A DNA stretch of 64,000 bases from Mycolicibacterium bacteremicum (GTDB taxonomy: Bacteria; Actinomycetota; Actinomycetes; Mycobacteriales; Mycobacteriaceae). The notes beneath the pieces are model-generated. The model saw only the letters and a list, made by a program, of their open reading frames with translations, had not been told where the DNA came from and ran no database searches. The stretch covers positions 223,328 through 287,327 of the forward strand of contig NZ_MVHJ01000006.1 in assembly GCF_002086115.1 (NCBI RefSeq). Direction: 5' to 3'. Position numbers and translations under genes: made by a program. Below, piece after piece: positions 48,824-58,400 of this stretch (its first letter is position 1; every line of letters begins with the position of its first letter).

Positions 48824-49566
48824 ACACCCACACCGCCGCCGAACATCGCTACCTGCAGGTGGCCCGCACCCTGCGCAAGGAGATCGTCGACGGGGTGTAC
48901 CCGGTGGGCTCGCAACTGCCCACCGAGCACGAACTGTGCGAGCGGTTCGCCGTCAGCCGGTACACGGTGCGTGAGGCATTGCGCCGGCTGCGCGAGGACA
49001 ATCTGGTCTCCTCCCGCCCGCGAACCGGCACCCAGGTGGTACCGCGGCCGACGACGAGTTCCTATGCGCAGGACGTGATGTCGATCAACGATCTGCTCGC
49101 CTTCGCCGCCGGGGCGCAGTTGGAAATCGAGTCCAACACGATGGTCACCATCGACGCCGAACTCAAAGGGCGCACCGGTCTGGGGCTCGGTGAGCAGTGG
49201 CTGGCGGTGCGCGGCTACCGCCAGGACGCCGCGGCACATGTCCCGATCTGCCGCACCGAGTATTACGTCAACCGGGCATTCGCCTCGGTCGGCCGGTTGC
49301 TGCATCGCCACACCGGTCCGATCTTCCCGCTGATCGAGGATCTGTTCGGGGTCAGCATCGTCGAGGTGCGCCAGGAGATCTCGGCGGTCCCGGTGGACCA
49401 CGATCTGGCCGCGCTGCTGCGGATTCCCGTCGGCGCGCCCGCCCTCCAGCTGCAGCGCTGCTACACCACCTCCGACGGCGAGGTCGCCCAGGTGACCGTC
49501 AACACCCATCCGGCCCAGCACTACCGGCACTCGATGACCATGCGCCGGGTCAAGGGTGCGGGGTGA
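48820..49566 (+). CDS. GntR/HutC-family transcriptional regulator
   Basis: The 248-residue protein has the GntR winged helix AEHRYLQVARTLRKEIVDGV with GSQLPTEHELCERFAVSRYT and VREALRRLREDNLV, then a UTRA ligand-binding domain as in the HutC subfamily (GLGEQWLAVRGYRQ; APALQLQRCYTTSDGE). It is translationally coupled to the genes on both sides (ATGA and GTGA overlaps). It probably senses a pathway intermediate and represses both divergent operons from the operator region at 47103-47141. Confidence 0.86.
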   Translation: MNTHTAAEHRYLQVARTLRKEIVDGVYPVGSQLPTEHELCERFAVSRYTVREALRRLREDNLVSSRPRTGTQVVPRPTTSSYAQDVMSINDLLAFAAGAQLEIESNTMVTIDAELKGRTGLGLGEQWLAVRGYRQDAAAHVPICRTEYYVNRAFASVGRLLHRHTGPIFPLIEDLFGVSIVEVRQEISAVPVDHDLAALLRIPVGAPALQLQRCYTTSDGEVAQVTVNTHPAQHYRHSMTMRRVKGAG

Positions 49567-51056
49567 GCACACTGGCCGACGCGCTCCTCGAGGCGTCCCA
49601 CAGTACCCCCGACCGGGTGCTGATCGTCGACGGTGACAGCACCCTCGACGCCGCTACACTCCACCGGCAGGCCACGGCACTGGCTGCCGCGATGTCGGCG
49701 CGCATGCCGGCCGGCAGCGTCGTGTCGTTCATGCTGCCCAACTGGCACGAGGCCGCCATCGTGTACCTGGCGGCGACGATGTCGCAGATGGTGGTCAACC
49801 CGATTCTGCCGTCCCTGCGCGACAGCGAGTTACGGTTCATCCTGAGCGACGCCGATGTGCGGATGATCTTCATCCCGGAGCAGTTCCGCGGGCACGACCA
49901 CGCCGCGATGCTGCGCAGGGTCAGCGCCGACCTGACCGACCCACCGGAGGTCGTGGTCGTCCGCGGTGCCGGGGAAACATCCTTCGCCGACCTGCTGCAG
50001 ACACCGCCCGCACCGCCGACCCGACCCGACCCGGCAGCGGTTCGCATGATCATGTACACGTCCGGAACCACCGGCCGCGCCAAAGCCGTTCTGCACAGCC
50101 ATGAGTCGATCCACGCACTCATCCGTCAGATCGGGGCGCACTGGCGCGTCGACCCGGGCGACACCTTCCTGGTGGCCTCACCCATCGCCCACATCGGCGG
50201 TTCGATCTACGCGTTCGAATGCCCGTTGCTGCTCGGGTCGACGGCCGTGCTGATGCAGCACTGGGATCCGGATTCGGCGGTACACCTGATGCAGCAGCAC
50301 CGCTGCACCCACATGGCCGGCGCCACACCGTTTCTGGAGGGCCTGCTGGGTGCGGCCGAACGGGCCGGCACCCGGTTGCCCGATCTCAAGGTGTTCATCT
50401 GTGGTGGTGCGTCCGTATCGCCCGCGCTCATCACCCGGGCGGGCGGCTATTTCGAGAAGGCCGTTGTCACCCGGGTGTACGGGTCGACCGAGGTGCCGGT
50501 GACCACCGTCGGTTCACCCGATGACCCGGCGCGGGCCGCCGATACCGACGGGCGACCGGGTATCGCCGAGGTCGTGCTGGTGGACGGGGAGATCCGGGTG
50601 CGTGGTCCGCAGATGCTGGTGGGCTATCTGCGCGACGAGGACACCGCCGCCGCATTCGACGCGAACGGCTACTTCCGCACCGGTGATCTGGGCAGGCTCA
50701 CGCACGACGGCTACCTGGTGGTGACCGGCCGCGCCAAGGACATCATCATCCGTAACGGCGAGAACATCTCTCCCAAGGAGATCGAGGACATCCTCATCGG
50801 CCACCCCGGCATCGCGGAGGTCGCGGTGGTCGGCGTCCCCGATGCCCGCACGGGTGAACGCGCCTGCGCCGTCATCGTGGCCGCCGATGGCGACCCGCCC
50901 GACATCGACGATCTGGCCGCGCTGTTGCACCGGCACGGGTTGGCCAGGTTCAAGACACCCGAACGGGTGGTCGTCTGGGAGTCGCTGCCCAGAAACGATG
51001 CCGGCAAGATCCTCAAACACCAGATTCGGGCCACACTGACGAAGGAGTCGCACTGA
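49563..51056 (+). CDS. Acyl-CoA synthetase (AMP-forming), first of two in cluster
   Basis: The 497-residue protein is a class I adenylate-forming enzyme with the P-loop MIMYTSGTTGRAKAVLHSHE, A5 VYGSTEVP, the A7 motif GYFRTGDLGRL, A8 RNGENISPKEIEDIL, and a lysine in NDAGKILKHQ. It activates a carboxylate to a CoA thioester. The GTG overlaps the gntR stop. Having two different ligases in one operon suggests that two acid intermediates of different size are activated. Confidence 0.84.
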   Translation: MSTLADALLEASHSTPDRVLIVDGDSTLDAATLHRQATALAAAMSARMPAGSVVSFMLPNWHEAAIVYLAATMSQMVVNPILPSLRDSELRFILSDADVRMIFIPEQFRGHDHAAMLRRVSADLTDPPEVVVVRGAGETSFADLLQTPPAPPTRPDPAAVRMIMYTSGTTGRAKAVLHSHESIHALIRQIGAHWRVDPGDTFLVASPIAHIGGSIYAFECPLLLGSTAVLMQHWDPDSAVHLMQQHRCTHMAGATPFLEGLLGAAERAGTRLPDLKVFICGGASVSPALITRAGGYFEKAVVTRVYGSTEVPVTTVGSPDDPARAADTDGRPGIAEVVLVDGEIRVRGPQMLVGYLRDEDTAAAFDANGYFRTGDLGRLTHDGYLVVTGRAKDIIIRNGENISPKEIEDILIGHPGIAEVAVVGVPDARTGERACAVIVAADGDPPDIDDLAALLHRHGLARFKTPERVVVWESLPRNDAGKILKHQIRATLTKESH

Positions 51057-51057
51057 C

Positions 51058-51831
51058 ATGCAGGTAGCGATCGTGACGGGTGCCAGCAGCGGTATCGGGT
51101 TCGGTTGCGCCACAACGCTCGCCGCGGCCGGAATGGCCGTCCTGGGCGTCGGTCGCGATGCGGACCGGCTGGCCGATGTGGAGCGGGCGATCGGCGATCC
51201 GGAGCGCGTCGCCACCCTGGCTGTCGACCTGACTGCCGACGACGCGCCGGCCCGCATCATCGACACCGCCGTGGCCCGGTGGGGGCACGTCGACTTCCTG
51301 ATCAACAATGCCGGGGTCGGCAGTCCGAAACCGTTGCACGAGACCGACGACGAATCGCTCGACTACTTCCTCGGCCTGATGTTGCGCGCACCGTTCCGAC
51401 TGGCCCGTGATGTCATCGGCCACATGGGACCGGGCTCGGCGATCATCAACGTGACGTCGACGTTCGCGGTGGTCGGCGGTCTGCGCGGTGGCGCCTATTC
51501 GGCAGCCAAGGGCGGGCTCACCGCCCTGACCGGGCATATTGCGTGTCAATATGGCGCGCAGGGCATCCGGTGCAATGCCGTTGCCCCGGGGGTGACGCTG
51601 ACCCCGATGGTGGAGAAGCGCCTCGACGACCCCGGGTTCCGCAAGATGCAGACCGAGATGACGCCGCACACCCGGCTCGGCACGGTCGACGACATCGCCG
51701 CCACCGTGGCGTTCCTGTGCTCGCCCGGTGGTGCATTCATCAACGGGCAGACCATCGTCGTCGACGGCGGGTGGAGTTCGACCAAGTACCTCTCGGAGTT
51801 CGCGCTCACCTCCGACTGGGTCGCCAAGTGA
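51058..51831 (+). CDS. Short-chain dehydrogenase/reductase
   Basis: The 257-residue SDR has IVTGASSGIGFGCATTLAAA, NNAGVGSPKPL and NVTSTFAVVGGLRGGAYSAA followed by KGGLTAL (Tyr and Lys catalytic pair). The C-terminal NGQTIVVDGGWSS is the classical-SDR ending. It is one base after the first ligase and overlapped by the next (GTGA), so it is tightly coupled. A beta-hydroxyacyl-CoA dehydrogenase role between the two ligases would be reasonable. Confidence 0.83.
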   Translation: MQVAIVTGASSGIGFGCATTLAAAGMAVLGVGRDADRLADVERAIGDPERVATLAVDLTADDAPARIIDTAVARWGHVDFLINNAGVGSPKPLHETDDESLDYFLGLMLRAPFRLARDVIGHMGPGSAIINVTSTFAVVGGLRGGAYSAAKGGLTALTGHIACQYGAQGIRCNAVAPGVTLTPMVEKRLDDPGFRKMQTEMTPHTRLGTVDDIAATVAFLCSPGGAFINGQTIVVDGGWSSTKYLSEFALTSDWVAK

Positions 51832-53297
51832 ACCTGTACGCGCTGCTGGACCAGGCCGCAACGCGTTTCGGTGAGCGCGGCGCGGTCTACCGCGGGACCC
51901 GGCAGGTGCACACCTGGGCGCAGTTGCGCGAGCGGGTGCTGCGGCTGGCGACCTCGATATCGGCCCGGCACGACACCGGCGCACGCATCGCCATCGCCAG
52001 CGAGAACCGGCCGGAGATCATCGAAGTGATGTTCGCCGTATGGGCGGCCGGTTGCGCGGTGGTGCCGATCAACTTCAAGCTGCACCCCCGCGAGATGGCA
52101 CAGATCATCGACGATTCCGGCGCCGCGATCGTCTTCGCCTCCCCAAAGATCGCCGCCGGGCTGGCCGGCGTCACCGAGACGCCGGTCGAGGACGTCGAGA
52201 CACCGTTCTACGCAGCGCGATTCGAGTGCGTTCCCGCGACACCCGCCGACACCGATCCGAGTGCGTTGGCCTGGCTGTTCTACACCAGCGGCACCACCGG
52301 CCGATCCAAGGGCGCCATGCTCAGTCACCGCAACCTGATGGCGATGACGGTGTCCCACCTGGCCGATTTCGACTCCCCCGATGAGAACTCCAGCCTGCTG
52401 CACGGCGCACCGATGTCGCACGGCTCCGGTCTCTACATCGCACCCTACGTACTGCGCGGTGCGCGTCAGGTGGTCCCCGAATCGGCGGGCTTCGAACCCG
52501 ACGAGTTCCTGGACCTGTGTGCCCACCACCCGGGCGTCAGTTGCTTCCTGGCCCCCACCATGGTGGGCCGCCTGATCGCCACCGGTCGGCCACGGCCGGC
52601 GAATCTGCAGACGGTGGTCTATGGCGGCGGCCCCATGTACGTCGACAGCTTGAAGAAGGCGATGGCGGCGTTCGGTCCGATCTTCGTGCAGCTCTACGGG
52701 CAGGGCGAGGCGCCGATGACCATCACGGGGCTGCGCAGGCGCGACCACTGCGATGCCGATGACAGCGTCCTCGGCTCGGTCGGTTATCCGCGCTCCGGTG
52801 TCGAGGTGGCCGTGCTCGACGCCGACGGCAACCCGGCCGGCGTCGGCGAGATCGGCGAAATCGCCTGCCGTGGTGACGTCGTGATGTCCGGATACTGGAA
52901 CAACTCGGCGGCCACCGCCGCCACACTGGTCGACGGTTGGCTGCACACCGGTGACATGGGTTCGTTCGACACCCGCGGGTATCTGACGCTGCGCGACCGG
53001 TCCAAGGACGTGGTGATCAGCGGCGGCAGCAACATCTATCCGCGCGAGGTCGAAGAGGTGCTCATCACCCATCCAGGGGTCGACGAGGCCTGCGTCGTCG
53101 GCGCCCCGGACCCGGACTGGGGCGAGGTGGTGGTGGCCTTCATCGTCGGGACGGCCGCCGAAGCGGACCTCGACGCCCACCTGCTGGAGCGGATCGCCCG
53201 GTTCAAGCGGCCCAAACGCTACGTCCACGTGGCCGAACTGCCCAAGAACAGTTACGGCAAGGTGCTCAAGCGGGAGTTGCGCGAACTCGTGCGCTGA
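51828..53297 (+). CDS. Acyl-CoA synthetase (AMP-forming), second of two in cluster
   Basis: The 489-residue protein has the P-loop WLFYTSGTTGRSKGAMLSH, PMSHGSGLYIAPY, the A5 QLYGQGEAPMT, GWLHTGDMGSFD, and SGGSNIYPREVEEVL with the catalytic-lysine PKNSYGKVLKREL. It resembles medium-chain or aryl/alicyclic ligases (PMSHGSG is common in these). The GTG overlaps the preceding stop (GTGA). It differs clearly from the first ligase, so the two are not a recent duplicate. Confidence 0.84.
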   Translation: MNLYALLDQAATRFGERGAVYRGTRQVHTWAQLRERVLRLATSISARHDTGARIAIASENRPEIIEVMFAVWAAGCAVVPINFKLHPREMAQIIDDSGAAIVFASPKIAAGLAGVTETPVEDVETPFYAARFECVPATPADTDPSALAWLFYTSGTTGRSKGAMLSHRNLMAMTVSHLADFDSPDENSSLLHGAPMSHGSGLYIAPYVLRGARQVVPESAGFEPDEFLDLCAHHPGVSCFLAPTMVGRLIATGRPRPANLQTVVYGGGPMYVDSLKKAMAAFGPIFVQLYGQGEAPMTITGLRRRDHCDADDSVLGSVGYPRSGVEVAVLDADGNPAGVGEIGEIACRGDVVMSGYWNNSAATAATLVDGWLHTGDMGSFDTRGYLTLRDRSKDVVISGGSNIYPREVEEVLITHPGVDEACVVGAPDPDWGEVVVAFIVGTAAEADLDAHLLERIARFKRPKRYVHVAELPKNSYGKVLKRELRELVR

Positions 53298-53316
53298 GCA
53301 CTGGTAGACACGACAC

Positions 53317-54132
53317 ATGCAGATCGAGGGCAGCGTCGTCGTCATCACCGGAGCGGGGTCGGGGATCGGCCGGGCACTGGCCGCGGCCTTCGCAACAGCC
53401 GGCGCCTCGGTCGTGGCCGCCGACATCGACGCGCAGGCGGCGGCACAGACCGCCGCCGGCATCGGCGAGCGCGCGGTCGGTGTCGGCGTGGACGCCGCGA
53501 CCGTCGACGGCATCGCGACACTGCTGGACACCGCCCGGTCGGCGTTCGGGCCGGTCGACATCTTCGTCGCCAACGCCGGCATCATCGGCGCACCCGAGCT
53601 GGGCAGCGACGCCGACTGGGACCGGGTACTGGAGGTGAATCTGCGCGCCCACATTCGCGCCGCGGACGCCCTCATCCCGGAGTGGACGGCCAGGGGGCGC
53701 GGATACTTCGTGTCCGTCGCGTCGGCGGCCGGTCTGCTGACCCAGATCGGAGCGGCCGGCTACGCCGTCACCAAACATGCCGCCGTCGGCTTCGCGGAGT
53801 GGCTCGCGATCACGCACGGCGACAATGGGATCGGCGTGACGGTGGTCTGCCCGATGGGGGTGGCGACACCGCTGCTCGAGGCGATCACCGACTCCGCGGA
53901 CGCCACCGCCCGGGTGGCGGCCGCCTCGATCACCACTGCGGGCGCGGTGCTGTCCGCCGAGGATGTCGCGGCCGCCACGCTGGACGGGGTCAGCGCGGAC
54001 AGGTTCCTGGTGCTGCCGCACCCCGGCGTGCTGGACATGTATCGCGGCAAGGGCGCCGACTACGACCGCTGGATCGCCGGCATGCGCCGGTATCAGCGGG
54101 CCCTGCAAGCGAGCTCGACGACCACCGACTGA
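53317..54132 (+). CDS. Short-chain dehydrogenase/reductase
   Basis: The 271-residue SDR has VVVITGAGSGIGRALAAAFA, VANAGIIGAPELG, and the catalytic VSVASAAGLLTQIGAAGYAV followed by TKHAAVGFAEW. Its C-terminus (LPHPGVLDMYRGKGADYDRW) lacks the usual SDR dimer strand and is of the type seen in bacterial SDRs annotated as steroid or cyclohexanol dehydrogenases. It follows the second ligase by 19 bases. Confidence 0.82.
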   Translation: MQIEGSVVVITGAGSGIGRALAAAFATAGASVVAADIDAQAAAQTAAGIGERAVGVGVDAATVDGIATLLDTARSAFGPVDIFVANAGIIGAPELGSDADWDRVLEVNLRAHIRAADALIPEWTARGRGYFVSVASAAGLLTQIGAAGYAVTKHAAVGFAEWLAITHGDNGIGVTVVCPMGVATPLLEAITDSADATARVAAASITTAGAVLSAEDVAAATLDGVSADRFLVLPHPGVLDMYRGKGADYDRWIAGMRRYQRALQASSTTTD

Positions 54133-54149
54133 CGAGAGGACGGCAACCC

Positions 54150-54572
54150 ATGGCAACACTGCAAGCCGATGTGGTGGAGTTCCTGATGACCGGAACCCGC
54201 ACCGGCATGCTGGGTTACGTCGCGGCCGACGGCCGGCCGCTGGTCGCGCCGGTCTGGTTCGTGGTCGACGGCGACACCCTGGTGTTCAACACCGATGCCG
54301 GCTCGGCCAAGGCGCGCGCGTTCGCCCGCGACCCCAGAGTGGTTCTGTGCGTTGATGATCCGCATCCGCCGTTCTCCTTCGTCCAGATCCAGGGCACGGT
54401 GGAGGTGTCCGAGGACCTCGACGAGGTGCGGTCGGTGGCCACCCGCGCCGGCGGCCGCTACATGGGCGCCGGCCGGGCCGCGGAGTACGGGCAACGCAAC
54501 GGTGTCCCGGGTGAACTCGCCGTCCGGATCACCCCCACGAAGGTCGTCAAGGCGTTTCGCGTCGCCTCCTGA
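54150..54572 (+). CDS. F420/FMN-binding split-barrel (PPOX-class) protein
   Basis: The 140-residue protein matches the PPOX-class F420-dependent family: MTGTRTGMLGYVAADGRPLV, APVWFVVDGDTLVFNTDAGS and KARAFARDPRVVLCVDD, ending in FRVAS. It has the pattern of mycobacterial F420-binding proteins that reduce double bonds. GAGAGGA precedes the ATG. As the last gene of the plus operon it could reduce an enone intermediate or provide reduced flavin; no direct evidence for either. Confidence 0.8.
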   Translation: MATLQADVVEFLMTGTRTGMLGYVAADGRPLVAPVWFVVDGDTLVFNTDAGSAKARAFARDPRVVLCVDDPHPPFSFVQIQGTVEVSEDLDEVRSVATRAGGRYMGAGRAAEYGQRNGVPGELAVRITPTKVVKAFRVAS

Positions 54573-54606
54573 AGCGGCGTCCGAAACGGCACGACGACCG
54601 CACCTC

Positions 54607-54957
54607 CTAGCCCCCGCAGCGGTTACGGAAGTCCTTGGCGGGCTGCCGGATACCGCGCAGCTCGTCGCGCACCTGCGGGTTGGCCGTCATGTACTCCTCC
54701 AACGCCGCACGCCGCTCCTCCTGCGTCGTCCCGCGCAGGGATGTGAAGAAATCGTTGACCGGCGGGTGGGTGAACAGGTAGGCCGATGTGGCCGCCGAGA
54801 CGCCGGCCAGCACGCCGGTGAGATCGGCCGCCGTGCAGTTCGGTGGCGGCGGCGGCAGCGGTTCGGCCACCGCCGTGGTTGCCGGTGCGACGAGCACGGC
54901 CAGCGCACCCAGCGTGAGTGCGACGGCCCGCCGGGCTGAGGTCGTCTTCCACAACAT
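54607..54957 (-). CDS. Secreted MHB-type hemophore-related protein
   Basis: The 116-residue protein begins MLWKTTSARRAVALTLGALA, a signal peptide that probably ends at AVAE (about residue 31). The mature part is a small helical domain with two cysteines (PNCTAADLTG and FRNRCGG), and DFFTSLRGTTQEERRAALEEYMTANP read in two pieces, matching the mycobacterial haem-binding MHB family (Rv0203-like). AGGAGGA precedes the ATG. Family members bind haem outside the cell; haem ligation here is not proven. Confidence 0.78.
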   Translation of the reverse strand: MLWKTTSARRAVALTLGALAVLVAPATTAVAEPLPPPPPNCTAADLTGVLAGVSAATSAYLFTHPPVNDFFTSLRGTTQEERRAALEEYMTANPQVRDELRGIRQPAKDFRNRCGG

Positions 54958-54986
54958 GTCGTCCTCCTCGGTAGGTGTGTTGCTGC

Positions 54987-55343
54987 TCATCGACGCCCGC
55001 CGCGTCCGCCGCCCCGGCCGCCGCCCGGCTTCGGGCCTGGGTTCGGCCGTCCGATATCCGGTCGACCGGGCCCCGGCGCACCGATGTCCGGATCGAGATA
55101 GACATCGATCGTCCAGCCGCCGTACCAGTCGTCGCAGTCCATCCAGTCGATATCGCACGGAGAGGGGGCATAGGGTCCCGACCCACTCGGCCCGCTGCCG
55201 GTGTTGGCCCCCCGCACGTCACCCTGCGAACAGATGGTGGTGCCGCCGGCGCTGGTGCAGTCGGCGGCGGCGGTGGGTAGCGGTGCGAGGGAAAGTCCCG
55301 CGCCGACGAGCGCGGGCACAGCAAACAAAGCGATCAGCCGCAT
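54987..55343 (-). CDS. Secreted Gly/Pro/Arg-rich hypothetical protein
   Basis: The 118-residue protein begins MRLIALFAVPALVGAGLSLA and has a signal peptide with probable cleavage after TAAA (about residue 27). The mature part has four cysteines (ADCTSAGGTTICSQGD and SPCDIDWMDCDDWYGG) and ends in a glycine/arginine/proline-rich tail, GGGRGGGRGGRR. It lies 29 bases upstream of the MHB-type gene and reads in the same direction, so both may be co-secreted. Function unknown. Confidence 0.7.
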   Translation of the reverse strand: MRLIALFAVPALVGAGLSLAPLPTAAADCTSAGGTTICSQGDVRGANTGSGPSGSGPYAPSPCDIDWMDCDDWYGGWTIDVYLDPDIGAPGPGRPDIGRPNPGPKPGGGRGGGRGGRR

Positions 55344-55379
55344 CTGAAGACTCCTTCACTCTCCCCGTCATGAGTGATC

Positions 55380-55401
55380 TCACGGCGTGCCGACGCCGTG
55401 A
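55380..55401. promoter_or_regulatory. Inverted repeat between secreted-protein gene and lhr
   Basis: TCACGGCGT (55380-55388) and ACGCCGTGA (55393-55401) around a four-base centre. It lies in the 139-base divergent gap upstream of both genes, so an operator is as likely as a hairpin. Confidence 0.5.
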
Positions 55402-55482
55402 TCATAGATCCACAAAACGCAACGCGCTGGGTATTCACGCTGCTCAGGGTTACTTGTCGGTGGGTGGGGGCACCATGGTGGG

Positions 55483-58400
55483 ATGCCACCGGTGTCCGAC
55501 CCCCTCGACCGCTTCAGTGAGCTGACGCGGCAGTGGTTCGCGGGCACCTTCCCGGCCCCCACCGCGGCCCAGGCCCAGGCCTGGGACGCCATCGCCGACG
55601 GCAGCGACACCCTGGTGGTCGCACCCACCGGTTCGGGCAAGACGCTGGCCGCCTTCCTGTGGGCCATCGACGACCTGGCGCGCGCGCCCGCCGAGGCGCC
55701 GGGCACCCGGGTGCTCTACGTGTCACCCCTCAAGGCGCTGGCGGTCGACGTCGAACGCAACCTGCGTACTCCGCTGACCGGGCTGACCAGGGTCGCCGAG
55801 CGCCTGGAGGTGCCGGCCCCGGCCATCACCGTCGGTGTGCGCTCCGGTGACACCACGCCCAAACAGCGCCGCGACCTGATCACCCGCCCACCCGACATCC
55901 TGATCACCACGCCCGAGTCGCTGTTCCTGATGCTCACCTCGTCGGCCCGCGAGACGCTCGCCACCGTCCGGACCGTCATCGTCGACGAGGTGCATGCCGT
56001 CGCCGCCACCAAACGCGGAGCGCATCTGGCCGTCTCGCTGGAGCGCCTCGATGCCCTGCTGGAGCGCCCGGCGCAACGGATCGGGCTGTCGGCGACGGTG
56101 CGCCCCGCCGAGGAGGTGGCCCGCTTCCTGACCGGTTCGCAGGCGACCATCGTGTCCCCGCCGGCGGACAAGACATTCGAACTCCAGGTGCAGGTTCCGG
56201 TGCCGGACATGACGAACCTGGCCGAGGGGTCCATCTGGCCCGATGTCGAGGAACGCATCGTCGACCTGATCGAGGCCCACCGGTCCTGCATCGTGTTCGC
56301 CAACTCCCGCCGGCTCGCCGAGCGACTGACCTCGCGGCTCAACGAGATCCACGCCGAGCGCAACGGTGTGGAGCTACCCGGGGCGGCAGACTCCGGGGGC
56401 GCCAACAAGAAGGTGGCCGGCGGCGCACCGGCCTACGTGATGGCCAGCGGGCAGAGCTTCGGCGCCCCGACCGAACTGGCCAAGGCGCACCACGGATCGG
56501 TCAGCAAGGAGCAGCGCGCGCTGGTCGAGGACGACCTCAAGAGCGGGCGGCTCAAGGCCGTGGTGGCCACCTCCAGCCTGGAGCTGGGTATCGACATGGG
56601 TGCGGTGGACCTGGTCATCCAGGTGTCCGCACCGCCGTCGGTGGCCAGCGGCCTGCAGCGCGTCGGCCGCGCCGGGCACCAGGTCGGGGAGATCTCCCAG
56701 GGCGTGTTGTTCCCCAAGCACCGCACCGACCTGATCGACTGCGCGGTCACCGTAGAACGCATGAAGGCCGGCCAGATCGAGACCATGCGGGTACCCACCA
56801 ACCCGCTGGACGTGCTGGCCCAGCACACCGTGGCCGCGGCCGCGCTGGAGCCGCTGGACACCGACTCCTGGTTCGATACCGTGCGCCGCAGTGCACCCTT
56901 TGCGACACTGCCGCGCACCGCATTCGAGGCGACCCTGGATCTGCTGTCGGGCAAGTATCCCTCCACCGAGTTCGCCGAGCTGCGCCCGCGGCTGGTGTAT
57001 GACCGTGATGCGGGCTCGCTGACCGCCCGCCCCGGCGCACAGCGGCTGGCAGTCACCTCCGGCGGCGCCATCCCGGACCGCGGGATGTTCACCGTCTACC
57101 TGGCGTCCGAAGACGAAAAGCCTTCGCGGGTCGGCGAACTCGATGAGGAGATGGTCTACGAGTCCCGCCCGGGAGACGTCATCTCCCTGGGTGCCACCAG
57201 CTGGCGGATCACCGAGATCACCCACGACCGGGTGCTGGTGATCCCCGCGCCCGGGCTGCCGGCTCGGCTGCCGTTCTGGCGGGGCGACAGTGTGGGACGT
57301 CCCGCCGAACTCGGGGCCGCGGTCGGCGCGTTCACCGGCGAGCTGGCCAAGCTGGATTCCGCCGAGTTCCGGCAGCGCTGCCGCGATGTCGGCTTCGACG
57401 ACTACGCCACCGACAATCTGTGGCAGCTGATCGACGAACAACGACAGGCCACCGGCGCGGTGCCCAGTGACAGCACCCTGGTGGTGGAACGGTTCCACGA
57501 CGAGCTCGGCGACTGGCGGGTGATCCTGCACTCGCCCTACGGTCTGCGGGTGCACGGACCGCTGGCCCTCGCGGTGGGTCGGCGGCTGCGGGAACGCTAC
57601 GGCATCGACGAGAAGCCCACCGCCTCCGATGACGGCATCATCATCCGGCTCCCCGACGGCGGGGACGACCCGCCGGGCGCAGACCTCTTCGTGTTTGAGG
57701 CCGACGAGCTCGATGCCATCGTCACCGCCGAGGTCGGCGGGTCGGCGCTGTTCGCATCCCGGTTCCGTGAGTGCGCGGCCCGCGCTCTGCTGCTGCCGCG
57801 ACGGCACCCGGGCAAGCGCTCCCCGCTGTGGCATCAGCGCCAGCGGGCGTCCCAACTGCTCGATGTCGCCCGCAAGTACCCCGAATTCCCGATCGTGCTG
57901 GAGGCGGTCCGGGAGTGCCTGCAGGACGTCTACGATGTGCCCGCGCTGACCGAACTGATGGCCAAGGTCGCCCAGCGCCGGATTCGGTTGGTCGACGTCG
58001 AGACGGCCACTCCGTCGCCGTTCGCGGCCGCGGCCCTGTTCGGCTATGTCGGGGCATTCATGTACGAGGGCGACAGCCCGCTGGCCGAACGCCGGGCGGC
58101 CGCGTTGTCCTTGGACACGGTGCTGCTCGCCGAACTGCTCGGCCGGGTCGAACTGCACGATCTGCTGGACCCCGACGTGGTGGCCACCACCGCACGCCAA
58201 CTGCAGCACCTGGAGTCCGACCGGGCCGCCCGCGACGCCGAGGGTGTCGCCGATCTGCTGCGCCTGCTCGGGCCGCTCACCCAGGATGAGATCGCTGCGC
58301 GTGCAACGACACCCGAGATCGGCGGCTGGCTGGAGGGACTGCGGGAGGCGCGCCGTGCGCTGACCGTGTCGTTCGCCGGCGAAACCTGGTGGGTCGCCGT

